A stretch of 64,000 nucleotides of DNA, taken from Monosiga brevicollis MX1. Lineage: Eukaryota; Opisthokonta; Choanoflagellata; Craspedida; Salpingoecidae. The notes below the pieces were generated by a model, which was given only the letters and a program-made list of their open reading frames with translations, was not told the origin of the DNA and searched no databases. Location: contig NW_001865062.1 of NCBI RefSeq assembly GCF_000002865.3, positions 18,795 through 82,794 of the forward strand, read 5' to 3'. A program made the translations under genes and the position numbers. This document shows positions 9,271-23,400 of this stretch, one piece after another. Every line of letters begins with the position of its first letter. The first letter of the stretch is position 1.

Positions 9271-11855
9271 GGTTGGGTCTCTAATACCATCATCAGTGAA
9301 GAATGCAAATATTTTGTCCTTTCAAGACTGGCGTGCACGTTCACAACGGCAGCCAGCCATTAGCTCTTGCTTTCTGCCTTGCAAGGAGCAATGACCTTAC
9401 CTCTGACTGCTGTTGCCTTCAGATGAACGAGTATTTGCTCAATGCAACTCGTCGACTCCGAAATGAGATCAGCGGCCATCACGCTCACCGAAAAAGAAAA
9501 TGGCAGCGTCCTCGATGCCCCTCGACCCAACCTTTGGCGTCGCTGCAATGCACGGACTAGGAATCCACCAGAACACTAGCTAGATTAAGACCACACATAA
9601 ATTGTCAACATGCAATCAAGAACTCTCAAACGCTAACAGCGGAACGAGGCAGATTCATACAAGCATCAAAGCAAATCACATTACACATGTTACAAAAACA
9701 GATTTCTTTTGTCAACACAGACAACACGAGCACATGGGCACGCGAGCATGCGAGCAAGAAATCACAGAAGCGATTCGATGGTCGTACGGTCGTGGAGCTC
9801 CAGAGTTACTGTCAAACAAGCAAAACGTTCTACGAGGTTGCTTGTGGTTTTCAGCTGCTCATCCCCAGATCTCACCACCGCCACTTCGCGCACGGCCCGC
9901 CTTTGGTCGTTGGGGTTAGAGATAGCTATTATCATGGCATGGGATCATCTCACGCGGCCCAGCGGGGCTCAAGCGGCAGCGCCAACCTCCAAAGGCATCA
10001 TAACCTCCCACGATCGCGCACAAGGTGCTATTGATGTGTCCCAGCTGACGCGTGTGCGTCCAAGCAGCGAGCACCTATAGCCCCATTTGAAGCAAGGGAA
10101 AGTTAAAACTCAAGCCACACCAAAACAACGCATGGCTGGTCAAGCTGAAATGACTGTGCCTACCTCCAACCGGCATTAGATGTCTAAAACATTGTGCACA
10201 AGGTTCCTTTCATGTGTGTTTGGCAGCACAATTGCGTCTGCGCAGCGTGTAAACATTCATACCCGAAAAGCTCATCAGTCAAGCGCCTTCATGTGCTTAC
10301 AAATCGCCGTGGTTGTGTTTTCGACGGTATGCCAGCGGGCGAATGACCTATATCTACTTGCATCCAAGTATCTCATCAGACAAGAACCCACACAGCTACA
10401 CTCGCCAAAGGCACACGACGCAAACGCCCGACCCGGCTCAAGCGGCGGTGCCTACCTCAACAGGCCCTCAAACACACTTCAAACACCGTCTCAATCAGTT
10501 TTGACGCGTCCTTCATACCGTACGCGCTTTCGAGCACCCTGAGTCAAGTTTTGCCTGGACAAATTCCGCCCTGAGCACAAGCCTGTAACAATAAGCCAAA
10601 TAGGCATTTGAAACGGCAGTACCTCCCGTGTCACGGCTGGAGCACAGGCAAACCCCACGAGTCAAACATAACAAAATTCTTTTCATCCTTAAACATTGCT
10701 TTCGTCCACGTCCGCTTGAGCCTTGTCTCGCTATCACCGAGGCACGCGTGTGGTCAGCCCTGAAGTGCAAAACATGCCAAATGTATAGCAAGCAAAGGTG
10801 ACTAACGGTAGCGCGCCTGTACATAAGCTTTCAGCCTTTAATTGTCCTGGTCACAAGAGCGCATGGGCGCAGTGTCCACGGATGCGAGCCATCGGACGGG
10901 CCTGACCGCAGCTGCTCCGTAGTTCTGGCCTGTCAATAAGCTTTTGGCCAAAGCGTTCTCGCGAATGGGTGACGGCGTCATGGGGCCTCACTCACCGTCA
11001 GCATGGCTTGCATTCAGCTCATAAGACCCCACACGTTGTTCCCGTTGCGTCAGGGCCGTTCCATCATGTCTGTGCTTGAGGATCGGGGCATGACTGCTTT
11101 GGCTCCAACGAGGCAAAGCATGCGGCAGGAAGCAAAACACTGGACTTAGAGTATGGTTGCCACCGAGGCACGCCTCGGCATCGAAACGCCGCCAACTTGC
11201 TCAAGTTTGCTCCAACACCACTTTGGCATGTCATAGACGGTGTGGCGAGAGCTTCAGCGCCGATCACGCCTCGATCCCGTGCAGCGCGGTGCTCGAACGA
11301 ACCAAAAAAAAAATAAGGACAGTCCGCACCAGTCCATCATCTTGCAATCTTTTTTTTTTTTTTTTTTGGCCCCACCAGCGCATGATCAGGTGCCAAGAGA
11401 GACACAAAGAGCCACAGGGCAAAACAGAGACGAGGTGGCTTGTACGGACAGAATCATCTGGATGCTGGTGGTCATGACAGCATAGATCCTACATTTTGAT
11501 GGTGTGAAAATTCGTCGTTTCAAACGTACCAATCTGTGCCTATCTTGCTCACGGACACGGACCAAATATGTCAATGTTTGTCTGAACAGATCCTCCACAT
11601 GAAAACAACCCCCCCCAAAAAAATAACATGTCAAAAACATCATGTTTGGTCGATTGCTCCGGGGCCCGCTCAGGGCAAAGGGAACGCCCAAATGTCTCAG
11701 TGCACAAAAGAAGCAAAGGGGTCCCCACTCGCCCCTCCGCTATCGACCTGCAACCTGGGCCATTTTTTTGCCGGGCCGATCGAGCAAGCAGTGCGCTCAG
11801 GCGCACGTGCCGACCTTGAGCACCTGTTGGCTCTGCATGCAAGACACCTGCAGCC
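9271..11855. other. Stretch without a recognised gene
   Basis: Only short frames without recognisable domains. Two similar 20-bp stretches, ggctcaagcggcagcgccaa (near 9966) and ggctcaagcggcggtgccta (near 10436), lie about 470 bp apart, each followed by cctc. They may be remnants of a repeated exon-intron unit on the minus strand. A 20-base T run lies near 11350. The upstream regions of the divergent genes at 9270 (-) and 11856 (+) are presumably here, but no promoter motif was identified. Confidence 0.35.
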
Positions 11856-14800
11856 ATGCTGCATCGATATATTCTGCTTATCGTGGCCATGGTGGTGATC
11901 ATGGGCTCGTTTGGATCTGCCCGCCTTGCCAGAACCACCAACATGATTTCCACCATCACGGCAAACACCGTCAACCGACTACGTCGCCAGTGTGACTGCA
12001 CCGAGGCCGACCTCTTCTCTCACAACAAGCAGATTGCTGCCTGCCGTGAGGCCATCGTGATTGACGTTATCGACTCCCTCATCAACGAACTATTCGACGA
12101 TCGCATCAGCCGGGTATGGCCCTTGTAGAAACACCCTCCTCATCCTACCCGTCCTTCAACATCCTAGTCTCCTGAGCCATCTTTTTTAACCCCCCCCATG
12201 CCTTTGACGATAGCTTGAACGCATCGCCTTTGCTGTCACCTACGTTGGAGATATTTATTGCAATCTGACCTCCGTGCCCGAGGGTGTAACCCATGTGCAA
12301 GGCAGCCTCAATTTATCCCACTGCACCTCAATGTCGTCGTCCGACGCACAGAAGCTCGGGAATCTGGTGGAGATCACTGGAGATGCCCTCATCGTTGTTA
12401 GCTCTCCAGAAACCTGTTTTTCTCAGCAATGAGGCGCCATAGTCGTGCATTTACCACCCGCTTGCTGTACCCGCACCTATGCGGTTGCTCTAGGCCTGGC
12501 CGCTGGCAAACCTGAGTTTTATGGGCAATCTCTCCGTTATAGGTGGCAATTTACTATTGCAGGTAAAGCCCTTGCTCTGTTGGATGGAAGGTGAAGAGGG
12601 TGGGTGCTTTATTGTGTGCTCCCTGGACTGGTGCACGTGGCACTATAGGACAATGACGTGCTGACCAATCTCGCCGGCCTCCAAAATCTATTTTCGATTG
12701 GCGGAGACCTCAGCCTCCAGGTGAGCTTCTTGCTTGGCGATGCTCGACCGTTTGCATGTAATGCTTTTCATGCTGTAAATCTGAAACGCAAGGTGCTTGA
12801 GGGTGGGAAATCCACAGCTCTTGCTGTGTCAAGGCCAAATGTCAGTGCTTTGAGGTGTCGCAAGGGTGACTTTCTTGTTGGGAAACTTTTTGCTTGCGCG
12901 CGCATGACGCGAAACAATCTGATAGAATAACGACGCTCTGGTCAATCTCACTGGGTTGAAGAGCCTGGCTTCGATTGGTGGGAAGCTCACGCTTGTGGTA
13001 CGCTTCTGTCAAACCAATGCTTGGCAGCTTCTGTTGGGGTACCTTCATACCTGTGCCATATCTTTTGTGTTGTTGAAAAGAGCGAGATATGTTTCGTGTG
13101 GTCTGAGTGCTCAAGTGGATACAGCTTCAGCGATTTTCTCATTGGTGCTTGTGGATGCGGCTAAAAGAACAACACCGGTCTGTCCACTTTGGCTGGGTTG
13201 GATGGCTTGACACTTGTTGCAAACACTTTTACAATCGAGGTGAGCTCGATCCCCGGACTTTGGTGCCTTGCGGGCGCAAGAATGACCACTGCCAGCCTCG
13301 TAAGCCAAAGGAAGTGTGGCTCTCCGTAAACCTGAAAGATCTGGCTACTGAACCCTTGCCTTTTCATGTTCTTCCGTGGCGTAGGACAACAGTGCTCTGG
13401 TTAGTCTTGCCGCGCTCAAAAATTTGACGCAAGCGACTTATATTCTCGTTACGGTGAGTATTTCGTTGCAAGCATTTCTTTCCATAGTGCTTTCTTTTTT
13501 TTTTTTTTTTCGAAGGAAGCGGGCCAGGCAATACCCAAAAAAAAATGGCGGGGGCACCATGCAGATGATCCTTTTTGAAGAGCCTCATCCGTTTTGTCAT
13601 TTGCTGCGTCCGTGGCTCATTCATGTGGCTCTTTAGAACAACGACGCGTTGACCAGTCTTGTTGGGTTTGATAGTCTGACGTCATTGGATCTTCTCCAAA
13701 TCGAGGTCGGGCAACGAAGGGATCAGAACCATCTGTGGTCGGCGCTTGCGTCCGTATGCCTTTGATTGTTTGGTCTTTTGAAAGCAACGCTTGTGAAGCA
13801 GCCGTCATGAATGCCAAAGGCCCGAGTAAGCACGTCGACGCGAGTCTTATCATCGTTGTTCTTTCATGCGGCTGAACGTGGATAGGAGAACGACGCACTG
13901 TCTAGCCTCGCCGGCTTGGAGAGTCTCTCGAGCACGGGCAGCCTAAACATATGGGTCAGCACGGCGCACATATCCATGCCGAGCGATAAGAACGGTTGCG
14001 CCTCTGTTGTGCCTGAGTGATTTGGAACATCTTTGTAACAGGTCTGCCCTCGGTGTACGCTGCTGCATCTGATGTGGTCTCGTAGGCAAACGACGCACTG
14101 ACTAGCTTCACCAGTTTGCGTAACCTGACTGCCGTAGAAGGCTACTTATCCATCCACGTGAGTCCCAACGAACCAGCAAAGGTTATTCAAAGCATGGTTT
14201 TGTCTTTGTGCCAAGTATGACAACCTTTGGGTCTTTTCCCCGCCTGTCTGCTTATAGAACAACGACGCGCTGAGCAGCCTGCGTGGGTTGGATACCCTCA
14301 CAGAAATTGGCTTTCTTAGAATTGAGGTAAGGGTAAGACCAACACCAGAGCGACGCCTGAGCGACGTTGTCATTTGAATCGCAATTGGTGAAGGTGTGGA
14401 GAAGCACCGTACCTCTTTCTCAAGGGTATCTACGTGATAAACCTGATGGACATCCTCGCAAACATCGAACGCGCCTAAACACCCGCATGTAGCACCATGC
14501 TCTGCTGGCAAACCTGTCCGGTCTGGACCAGCTGACATCGATTAAATCAAGACTCGTTATTGACGTAAGGCTCATGTTGGTACCGCTGTGCTTCTGTTCT
14601 TGTGATCATTTTCTGCGCTATTGAAAATGTCTGTTGGGTAGCAATCGCTCCGTTGGTACTTGAGTAGTTGAGCGGCTGGTTGAAAAAAACCAGTTTTTCC
14701 TGGGGTACACGCCTTCTCACCATTGTATCTTGGGCGCGGTATACCGTCCTTCCAGAATAACACCGCACTGACCAGCTTGGCCGGCTTGGACAGTCTAACA

Positions 14801-17248
14801 ACAGTGTCTGACCTCATCATTACAGTGAGCTCTGCTCGCGCATCTTCCTTGCAGTCGTTTGCTTTTGGTTGCATGCTTCAAGAACTATATAAAAGAAGAG
14901 GAATAAGCCCAGGTCGCACGATGGGCGGGTCACGACATGTCTCATTGCTGAGGTTGATCTGACATGCCACGGTTGTATAGCGAAACAGTGCATTGACTAC
15001 TCTTGCCGGATTGAATAACCTGGCAGTGATTAATGGCTACTTTTCTCTCGAGGTGAGCCGCCCCTGAAGGAATGTGCATCTGCCATCAGGTGCAGATGAA
15101 TGTGTGGAACGGCACAGACCAACGGCCGTTCCACACTCATGACGGAGCAAAGTTTGAGCAACAACACAAGTCCTTCGTGGGAGACTGGGACAACGCGATG
15201 AGACCTTGATTGTCGTTTTCTAAATCGGCTTGACGTTGGGTTGTAGAATAACAACGCACTTCTCAGTCTTGCCGGTTTGGACAAGTTGACAGCCACTTCC
15301 AGCTATGTTTCTATCAAGGTCAGTTCTTGAAAGACAATGTATCTAATCCTGGGATTGCTCTTGGTTATCTTGCAGGCCAGAAAGAGTATGTTTGTAAAGG
15401 AACTAACAAGCGTGATATGTAAACCAATACCGCATTCGTGTGTTGGTGCAAATGGTATTATGGATGCTTCGTCGTTGCTGTGAATGCGGCCTGGTAGTTT
15501 CACGAAAAGCTGGCCAATCTTACCGGTCTGGACCATTTGACACACGTTGGCGGCACCTTTAGCATCGCTGTAAGTGTGCCTCAAGCAAGAAGCGTGCCTT
15601 GTGATCGCTCAAACGGGATGTCTTGGCCCAAGTCCTCAGTTGGATTGGAATGCTTTTTCTTTTTTTCTTTTTGTTTTATTTTTTTTTCTTATTTTTTTTT
15701 CTTTTTTTTTTTTTGCGCACGGCTCGACTTGGCTTTGTAGAATAATGCCGCACTTGCAAGCGTCGCCGGATTGAGCAGCCTCGCAGTCATTGATGGTGGG
15801 CTATCCATTGAAGTGAGTTCCGGCCCAGGGGATCATTAACTTGTGTTTTCCACTTTATGTGTTGCTCTGTAATACGCGTCCTCTGTTTTTTGGTATGGAG
15901 TGTCGGGGGACGTGTGTGGATCGTGACTTTGAGGACCATCTGTTTGCGGGATGGCTTATTGTCACGAGCATTTGAGCATTTGATTTACCATACTGGGGCG
16001 GTTTGGCGTGACCTCAAAGTACAATGATGCCTTGACGAGCTTTGCTGGTCTACACGGCCTGACTTCAATAAATGGCAACCTTAAAGTTGAAGTAAGTGCA
16101 GTACTACCGCTACTTTCGTTTGCTTGGGGAGTACAATGATATGACAGTACTAGTTGAAGTGTGCCGCAAATTGGTGGTGCCCTGGTGCAAGGCCTGGCTG
16201 TTTAAATAGATCACGATGCTAAACCTCAATCTCCTTTCTTTTTGATGTGGCTTGGCACATTTAGTTCAATGACGGTTTGACCAGTATCATTGGGTTTGAC
16301 AGTTTGACATCACTGAACAACCTCAGGATTTTCGTACGGCCCCTTGTTCTCCTTCCTGTCTTCTGACTTGGCTTTGGAGTGACTGGTAAAACCGATGCCC
16401 TGCGGTCCATAGGACAACATTGCCCTGACTAGTCTCGTCGGGTTTGACAACGTGACTGTGATCTATGGCTACTTTCAGCTGCAAGTTAGTTTTCAACGTA
16501 TCCGTTTGATTGGATGAGCTTATCTGTGTGAGTCTGAAATGTGTCAGCGGATAATGCCCAAAGACCTTCTGATGACTGTGCATGTGTGCTTTTATCTAAA
16601 CCCACAGGAAAACAACGCTCTGCCGAATCTGGTCGGTTTGGACAGCTTGGTGTCGATCACCGGCTACGTCATGATTGCGGTGAGCGTTCGCGGCATCAAG
16701 CCTTGTTGTTTTTCATATAACGAACAGCTCCTGAGGCACGACAGTTTCTCTGTTTGGATCTGGATGATCCGATGCACAAGGCAGCGCTTACGAACTCTGG
16801 GGCCCTTTTCTGATGGGGCTTCTTGGGATTCTGTAGGACAACGACGCCCTCACCAGCCTCGTTGGTTTAAATAATTTGACGTCTGTCGGTAGCTATCTCA
16901 AGATCTCGGTGAGCTCTTTGATACAAATGCTTGCTAGAATTTTCAATGGCATAAAACCGCGTCTTGTCCCGTCCCCCCCCGAAAAAAAAAAATCGCCCCT
17001 CAGCATAATAATGTTATTATTATGGAAGCATTCGGTACTTCTCGTTTTAGCTTTAACATTCATGTTTGTCTCCACAGGGGCATCCAAAACTGACCAGCGT
17101 TGCCAACTTGGGCAACCTTGCCACGGTCACAGGCATGGTCCGTGTTTGTAACAACGATATCTTGGACTTGGACGATGCTGAAGCCGATCTTGATGGTTTG
17201 GGGAAGTGCCAAGTTTTTTCACCCAATAATTCTTGTCCAAAATGCTAA
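11856..17248 (+). CDS. Secreted L-domain/leucine-rich-like repeat array protein
   Basis: Twenty-three exons, about 676 residues. Exon 1 (11856-12113) has a signal peptide (HRYILLIVAMVVIMGSF). Exon 2 (12214-12396) is a cap with the pattern GDIYCNLTSVPEGVTHVQGSL. Twenty exons of 69 or 72 bp follow, all phase 0, each coding one 23-24 residue repeat (NNDALTSLAGLxxLTxIGGxLxIx). They start at 12494, 12649, 12926, 13168, 13385, 13637, 13886, 14086, 14258, 14493, 14756, 14981, 15247, 15498, 15741, 16020, 16265, 16413, 16608 and 16837. The last exon (17078-17248) holds a final repeat and a Cys-bearing tail (VRVCNNDILDLDDA, ending CPKC). The repeats resemble the receptor L-domain or BspA-type solenoid, so this is probably an adhesion or ligand-binding protein. 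No transmembrane segment is seen apart from the N-terminus. The gene converges on the receptor kinase gene that ends at 17461. Confidence 0.85.
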
Positions 17249-17460
17249 ACAGTTGTTCAATTTCACCCCATTATTCTTGTCCAAAATTGTTAAAACCAAT
17301 TCGCGCGCCTCAAATTTCAATTGAGGGAGCGGTGTCTCCTTAGAACACAGGACCGATATTGGACGCCAAGGCGCCTCACCCTGCTCTTGTGAGGTTGATA
17401 TTTGGGCTAAAGAGCCGTTTCACTATGTAAAACAGCCAAATCAGCTGCGGTCTATTGGCA

Positions 17461-20400
17461 TCACAAGTTGTAAAAAAGAAAAGAAAAAAATGAGCCGAGT
17501 AGGAAGACACGGGAAACGATGAGCAAAAAAGGGTTCGTCCACACGGCACAAACCCAGGCGGTGCTTTGCTGTGATGAAAGCAAGCCAAGTAATTGGGCGA
17601 AAGAAGGTCGTGCTTCTGGCGCTGTTTGAAAGCAGGCTGCAGCCATGCTGTGACACATACAAAGAAATTTGTGGAATTGCCTCAAGAAACGCAACGGGAA
17701 TAGCAAGAGGGAACGCACCGTTGTGCAATCAATGGTGCTCCCGGAGGAAGCGGGAGCGTGGCGCCCGCTTTGAGCTCTTGAATAATGGCAGGAAGGCTCA
17801 AGCCCTGCCAGGGAGTCGCGCCGGCAGTAACCAACTCCCACGCCAAAACACCAAAAGCCCAGACATCAGAGTGCTCGGAATATCGCTGCGCCATTAAGCA
17901 CTCAAGTGCCATCCATCTGTGTGCAAGTGACGAAGATGAACAAAACATCATGGCACATGAGCACACTGCGAGGCTGTTGACAGGGTTCGCGTGAGTTGAG
18001 CACATCGTACCGGAAGGGCATCTCGCTATCTGCTACACTCCTGTAATATTTTGAGCTTGGCATGACTCGAGACACTATCAAGCAAAAAGGATGAGGCTTG
18101 CACAACTAGAAAGCAAAGTTTTGAAGCACCATGATGGGACACTCGCAGCCCTTTCAGTGAAGGTACAATCTGCAACTTACAGCCGAAATCACCCAGCTTA
18201 CAGGCAAAAGCTGGGCCAGCCGCCATGACAAGAACATTGCGCGCTGCAACATCGCGATGCACAATCTCAAGCTTGGCCAGGCATGCCAGGGCAGTGGCTG
18301 TTTGGTACAAGGCTTGATGCAGTTGTGCCTCACTCAACGGATGTCTTTGCACAAAGTCGCGGAGGTTGCCGTGCGGTGCCCACTCCAGCACCGCTGATAG
18401 AGTCGACTGTTCCGCCCTAAACAAAAGGTGTTGACATTCCGCCAAAGCCGCCAATCAACTGGAACGAGAGACCATGCAGCCACCCATGCAACAATCTGGT
18501 TATAAAAGTAGGAAACAGGACGCACGTTCTGAGCAGCACACCATGAAGGCCAATGATGTTGGGCTGATTGCAAAGGCTGTGCAAAAGCAAGATTTCACGC
18601 AACCACGCCGAGAGCTATTAACCGCATTGGCACCAGTCTCATGCACACAAATGAGACCGGCGTGCAGTCTTTTTTTGAGGACACGGCTGCCCTCACAATC
18701 ACATGGCGCGACTGACCATCGTTTTGTCGCCATCGCATTCTTTGATGGCGACACGACGTGGCTTCTGTTCACCGTCGAGCAAGCTTCCCTGGGCATCAGA
18801 AGCAAGCGCAAAGGCGTGTCAAGCAAAAGTTCATGGACTCGCAGCATGACTTAAGCCGCAGCAAACAAGAAAAGCAACGCAGTTGCAACAACATCACGAG
18901 AGAAAGTCATCAAGCAGTTGCTCAAGCAGATACATGACGTTGTCAACAGTGATCGCACAGCAAAGGACGCACAAAATCCATGCTTGGGCAAGCCACCCAA
19001 CTTACCTGATACACATTGCTAAAATGGCCATGACCAATAACTTGCTCAACGTCGATTGCGTCAGAGTCGAGCAGCTCAAGTGGCACGAAACGCAGTTGGG
19101 GATAGGCAGAAGTAAACTCTGCACGAGCTTGGTGCATCAACGCAAGGATTTCACGCTCCATAGCTGTCCGCTCGATGCGACGACGTGTGCCTGGTAGCAA
19201 AGTGTATGCAATCAGGGTGATGATTGCCAGCAACGAGACCGACACCGCCACCGCCACGATCATGACAACGGATGAATCGTTGGTGGACGACTCCGTCAAC
19301 TCGGAGGTCGAGGCCGCTATTGTTGTGGTTGCAACGACACTGTCAACCTGTGCCGCGTACTGGGCGTCAAATTCTGTAAGCGAAGGTAAGGGGGTGTCCT
19401 CGCCAAGCATCGCACTGCTGCCCGTGAGACCAAACAAGCTCCCTTGTACAAGTTGATATCCGACACGAAGTGGCACATCTATGCTGAGATTGCTGGTCGA
19501 GCGCAAAGTAACCGCCATCACCACCCATGGCTTGGGGCGCTCCGGCACTAACACACTAAGGACCCAACAAATCCAGGTTTTGGTGAAGGTCGGACGACAA
19601 GAGGTGGTTGCATAGGCACCCACTGGCGAACGAAGCACCGAGGAAGTTGACGCTAAAGAGACTCTTAGTAAAAGTCCATGTCAATCCCAGTATAGTTCAA
19701 ATCAAACGCCTGCCGGACGTACCGAGCGCTGCTTAAAGCAAAGTGGAGCTCGGCAGCATCCCAATTGCGCATGACGCCATGCCAGGAAAAGCACGAGTGA
19801 TTGCCGACGCCTTGAGGTACGGTCGATTGGATGACCCCGCGCTGGATTCGAAGCTCCACCTGGTTGATGCAGTCTAGCTCTGGGATATAAGGGAGATTGT
19901 CGCTGATCGAGCGCAGTTTCAGAATGCCGTAGCATGAGGCTTCGTCTTCTCCGTTTGAGCAATCATCAACACCATTGCACACTTGAACAATACTAAGAAC
20001 ACTGCCAGAGGCTGGGCACGCCACATTCTGAGCTGGCTTGGGGCAAAAAGGGGCACCTCGATAGGGTGGATTATAGCAGCTGCACTTGATCATGATGAGG
20101 GCATCATCACTTTGATTGCCATCACATTGAATATGTGGTGTCACAATCACTAGGCCAGGACGCTTTAGCTCATTGGTATTCATGCTTCTCCACCAAGCAT
20201 CATAAGGAATGCTGGTGAGGGCAGATTGCTTGGCATTTGCAAAGCTGTACCGAAGGTAGTTGAGTTGGCTGAACTGTGGAAAGAAGCTTTTCGTCAGCTC
20301 TGATGGACCAATACGACATTCGAGCTCGACATGCCAAAAAGCAGGAGAAAGTAGGTCGAGACCATAAAGCTGCTGGCAGTCAAGGAACTATCAAGGCCAG

Positions 20401-23400
20401 ATAAACAGGGCTTGAGGGGTCGCCTTTTGCCCATCTTCAATGCAAGCATGCCAAAGCCGCCATTTCAAAAAAGTGCCACCATATAACGCACAACAAGCCT
20501 TGAGTAGTTAACGTTTGTGAGGCTCCCGAACGCTGCAATGCTGGTGAGGGCGTCATTGTCCTGTCCAATACAACATGAGACGCAAGCAGTACATATAAAC
20601 ATCGGTTCATAAACCCCCACACGATCCGTGCACCCTATCCGGGGCCTCGCCCATGGAACATACGTATAACTCCAAGTGACCGCCAATATTGGTCAGTCTC
20701 ACGAGTCCATCGATATTCGTCAGGGCAGAGTTGTCCTAAGAGAAACAGCAGCAAACTCCATGACACACTCACTATACGCGTTTGTCGTCGATTTCCTACC
20801 CCTATCAAAACTTTGGCCCTCATCAATGCGGCATACGTAGAACTCCAGTTGGTTGCCAACGCTTGTGAGGCTACCGAGTCCATCAACATTGGCCAGGGCA
20901 GAATTGTTCTACAAGGAAAGCATCCAATGACACGTTTGCTGTACACCACGCCACCAATATCCTTCTGAAATGCCCCTTTGCCACACGCATGCCACGTACG
21001 TGAAAGAAGAGGCCGTCGCCAACGCTTGCCAGTCTACCTAGCCCATCGACATTCGTCAGGGCAAAATTGTACTGCTCGTCATCACATGAAGCCCAATGAG
21101 ACGTTTGCAGGAAGCCATCATGTCAGTTTATTCACCCACGCTGCCACACCCGATCTTTGGTCTCTTTGCTGCAACCTACGTAGCACTCCAGTCGGCGGCC
21201 AACGATTGTGAGGTTCCCGAGTCCATCTACATTGGCAAGGGCCGAATTGTTCTACAAGGCACAGCAAACCACTCAGTGACACGCTCGTCTCGTCACCAAC
21301 ACGCTGCTAGACCCAGCCATCGGCCTCGCCCGTGTAACGTACGTGAATGAACAGGCCTTCGCCAACGCTTGTGAGTCTTCGTAGCCCATCAAGATTTGTC
21401 AGGGCAGAATTGTACTGTCCAACATAGCCCCTAGGCCAATGAGACGTTCGCAGCAGACCATCAAACAGTCCAGTTCATCTCTTCCATGCAACTTACATAG
21501 AAGATCAAGTTGCCACCAACGCTGGTCAGGCTCCCGAGAGCATCGACATTAGTCAGGGCAGAATTGTACTACCCAACACAGCATGCATGCCAATTAGACA
21601 TTCGGCAAGTACTATCATTTTCATTCCGACCACCACGATCGACTGATTGCGTACATGAAAGAACAACTGGCCGCCAACGCTTGCTAGGTTCTCCAGCCCA
21701 TCGACGTTTGTCAAGACCTTATTATGCTGTTCGTATAGCATCATGAGTCAGTTCAGTCACATGACCCACACCCAGAGTCAGGCCTCTTAAATCCAAGTTA
21801 CCTGAAAGTGCAACTCGCCGCCAACGCTGGCGAGGCTTCGGAGACCAATGTCGTTCGCCAGGGCCCCATTGTACTGCCCAACACAGCATAGCCGGTGAAA
21901 CAACCGCAGTATAACCTCACTTTACTTCATTCCCCGCCTCAGGCGACGGGTTGCCATACCAAGCAGAGAAGGTTGCCGCCAACACTCGCTAGGCTCCCCA
22001 ATCCATCTATATTCATCAGGACATCATTGTGCTGTCCTTGGCAGATTAGAGACTGAAGTATACAACACTCCAGCTCATTTGATACCGTTTTATCCGCGGG
22101 CAGTATCCAGATGACGTACATATACAATGAAATGGTCGCCAACGCTTGTGAGTTTTCCAAATCCATCGACACGCGTTAAAACATCATTGTTCTGCCCAAC
22201 ACAGCATCATAGCCGATGAGACATGCGCAGTTCGACCAGCAGGTCGGCTACTCTAACATCATCATTGGTCCGTTCAATGTGACGTACAGCAAGCCTCAAA
22301 AGGCCGGCAATGCTCGTCAAGTTCTCAAGCCCATCCACACTGGCAAGGGCAGAATTGTTCTGTCCGACACGAAATCAAAGCCGATGGGATGTTAGCGGTT
22401 GACGGCTGTACCAGTTCATTTGCTATAGTCAATCCACGACACGTCCTATTTGACGTACAAAAAAGTCCAAGTCGCCGCCAACGCTCGCCAGGCTTCCGAA
22501 TCCATCGACACTTGCCAGGGCCTCATTGTACTGCCCAACACAGCGCCATAGCCGCTGAGACGCTCGCACACCCGCATGACCCAATCCACATTGGCTCAAT
22601 GTGACGTACATAGAAGAACAGGCTGCCGCCGACGCTAGCTAGGCTCCCAATCCCATCAACATTGGTGAGAGCCGCATTGTTCTGTCCGACATGGCATCGT
22701 AGCCAATGAGAGGCGCGCAGTGCATCGTCATCCTAGTTTACCGCCACCATTCAGTCGAAAGGCTCTCATGATGATATGACGTACATAAAAGTTGAAGATG
22801 CCGCCTATGTTTGCTAGGCCCTCTAGCCCATCCACACGGGTCAATGCGGAATTGTTCTATCACGGCATCAGAGGCGATTGAGACGCTCGCAGTAGACCGT
22901 CCTTTCCCCGCCCGCCAGTCCACAAATTGTTCAGCATGACGAACAACAAGCCTCAAGTCGCCGCCAACGCTCGCTAGACTCCGAAGCCCATCCACATGGG
23001 CGAGGGCAATATTGTTCTGTCCGACACAGCACCAGAGCCGGTAAGACGCTCGCAGAAAACGATCATTCAGGTTCATTCACCACCACACGATTCACAACTC
23101 GTCCGTTTTGGGCATACAATAAGCCTCAAGTGACCGCCAACGCTTGTAAGGCTCCCAAGTCCATCCACATGAGCCAGGGCTAGATTATTCTATTGACAGA
23201 GAATCATCGCCATGCGACGCCGCACGGTACATCATGATTCTAGCTCATACATGCATACCCCAATCCAGGCAAGTCGTTCAATATGACTGACCAATACATC
23301 CACGTTGCCGCCAACGCTTGCTAGGCTCCCAAGTCCGTCGACATTGGTTAAGGCTGGATTGTCCTGTGCGACACACCATCATAGCTGATGAGCTGCCCCC

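Noticed and set aside
20400-23400. Regular repeat-spacer layout that could suggest a CRISPR array
   Set aside because: The 72-bp repeats have GT-AG borders and code an in-phase leucine-rich-like repeat. The period is about 170 bp, so these are exons.
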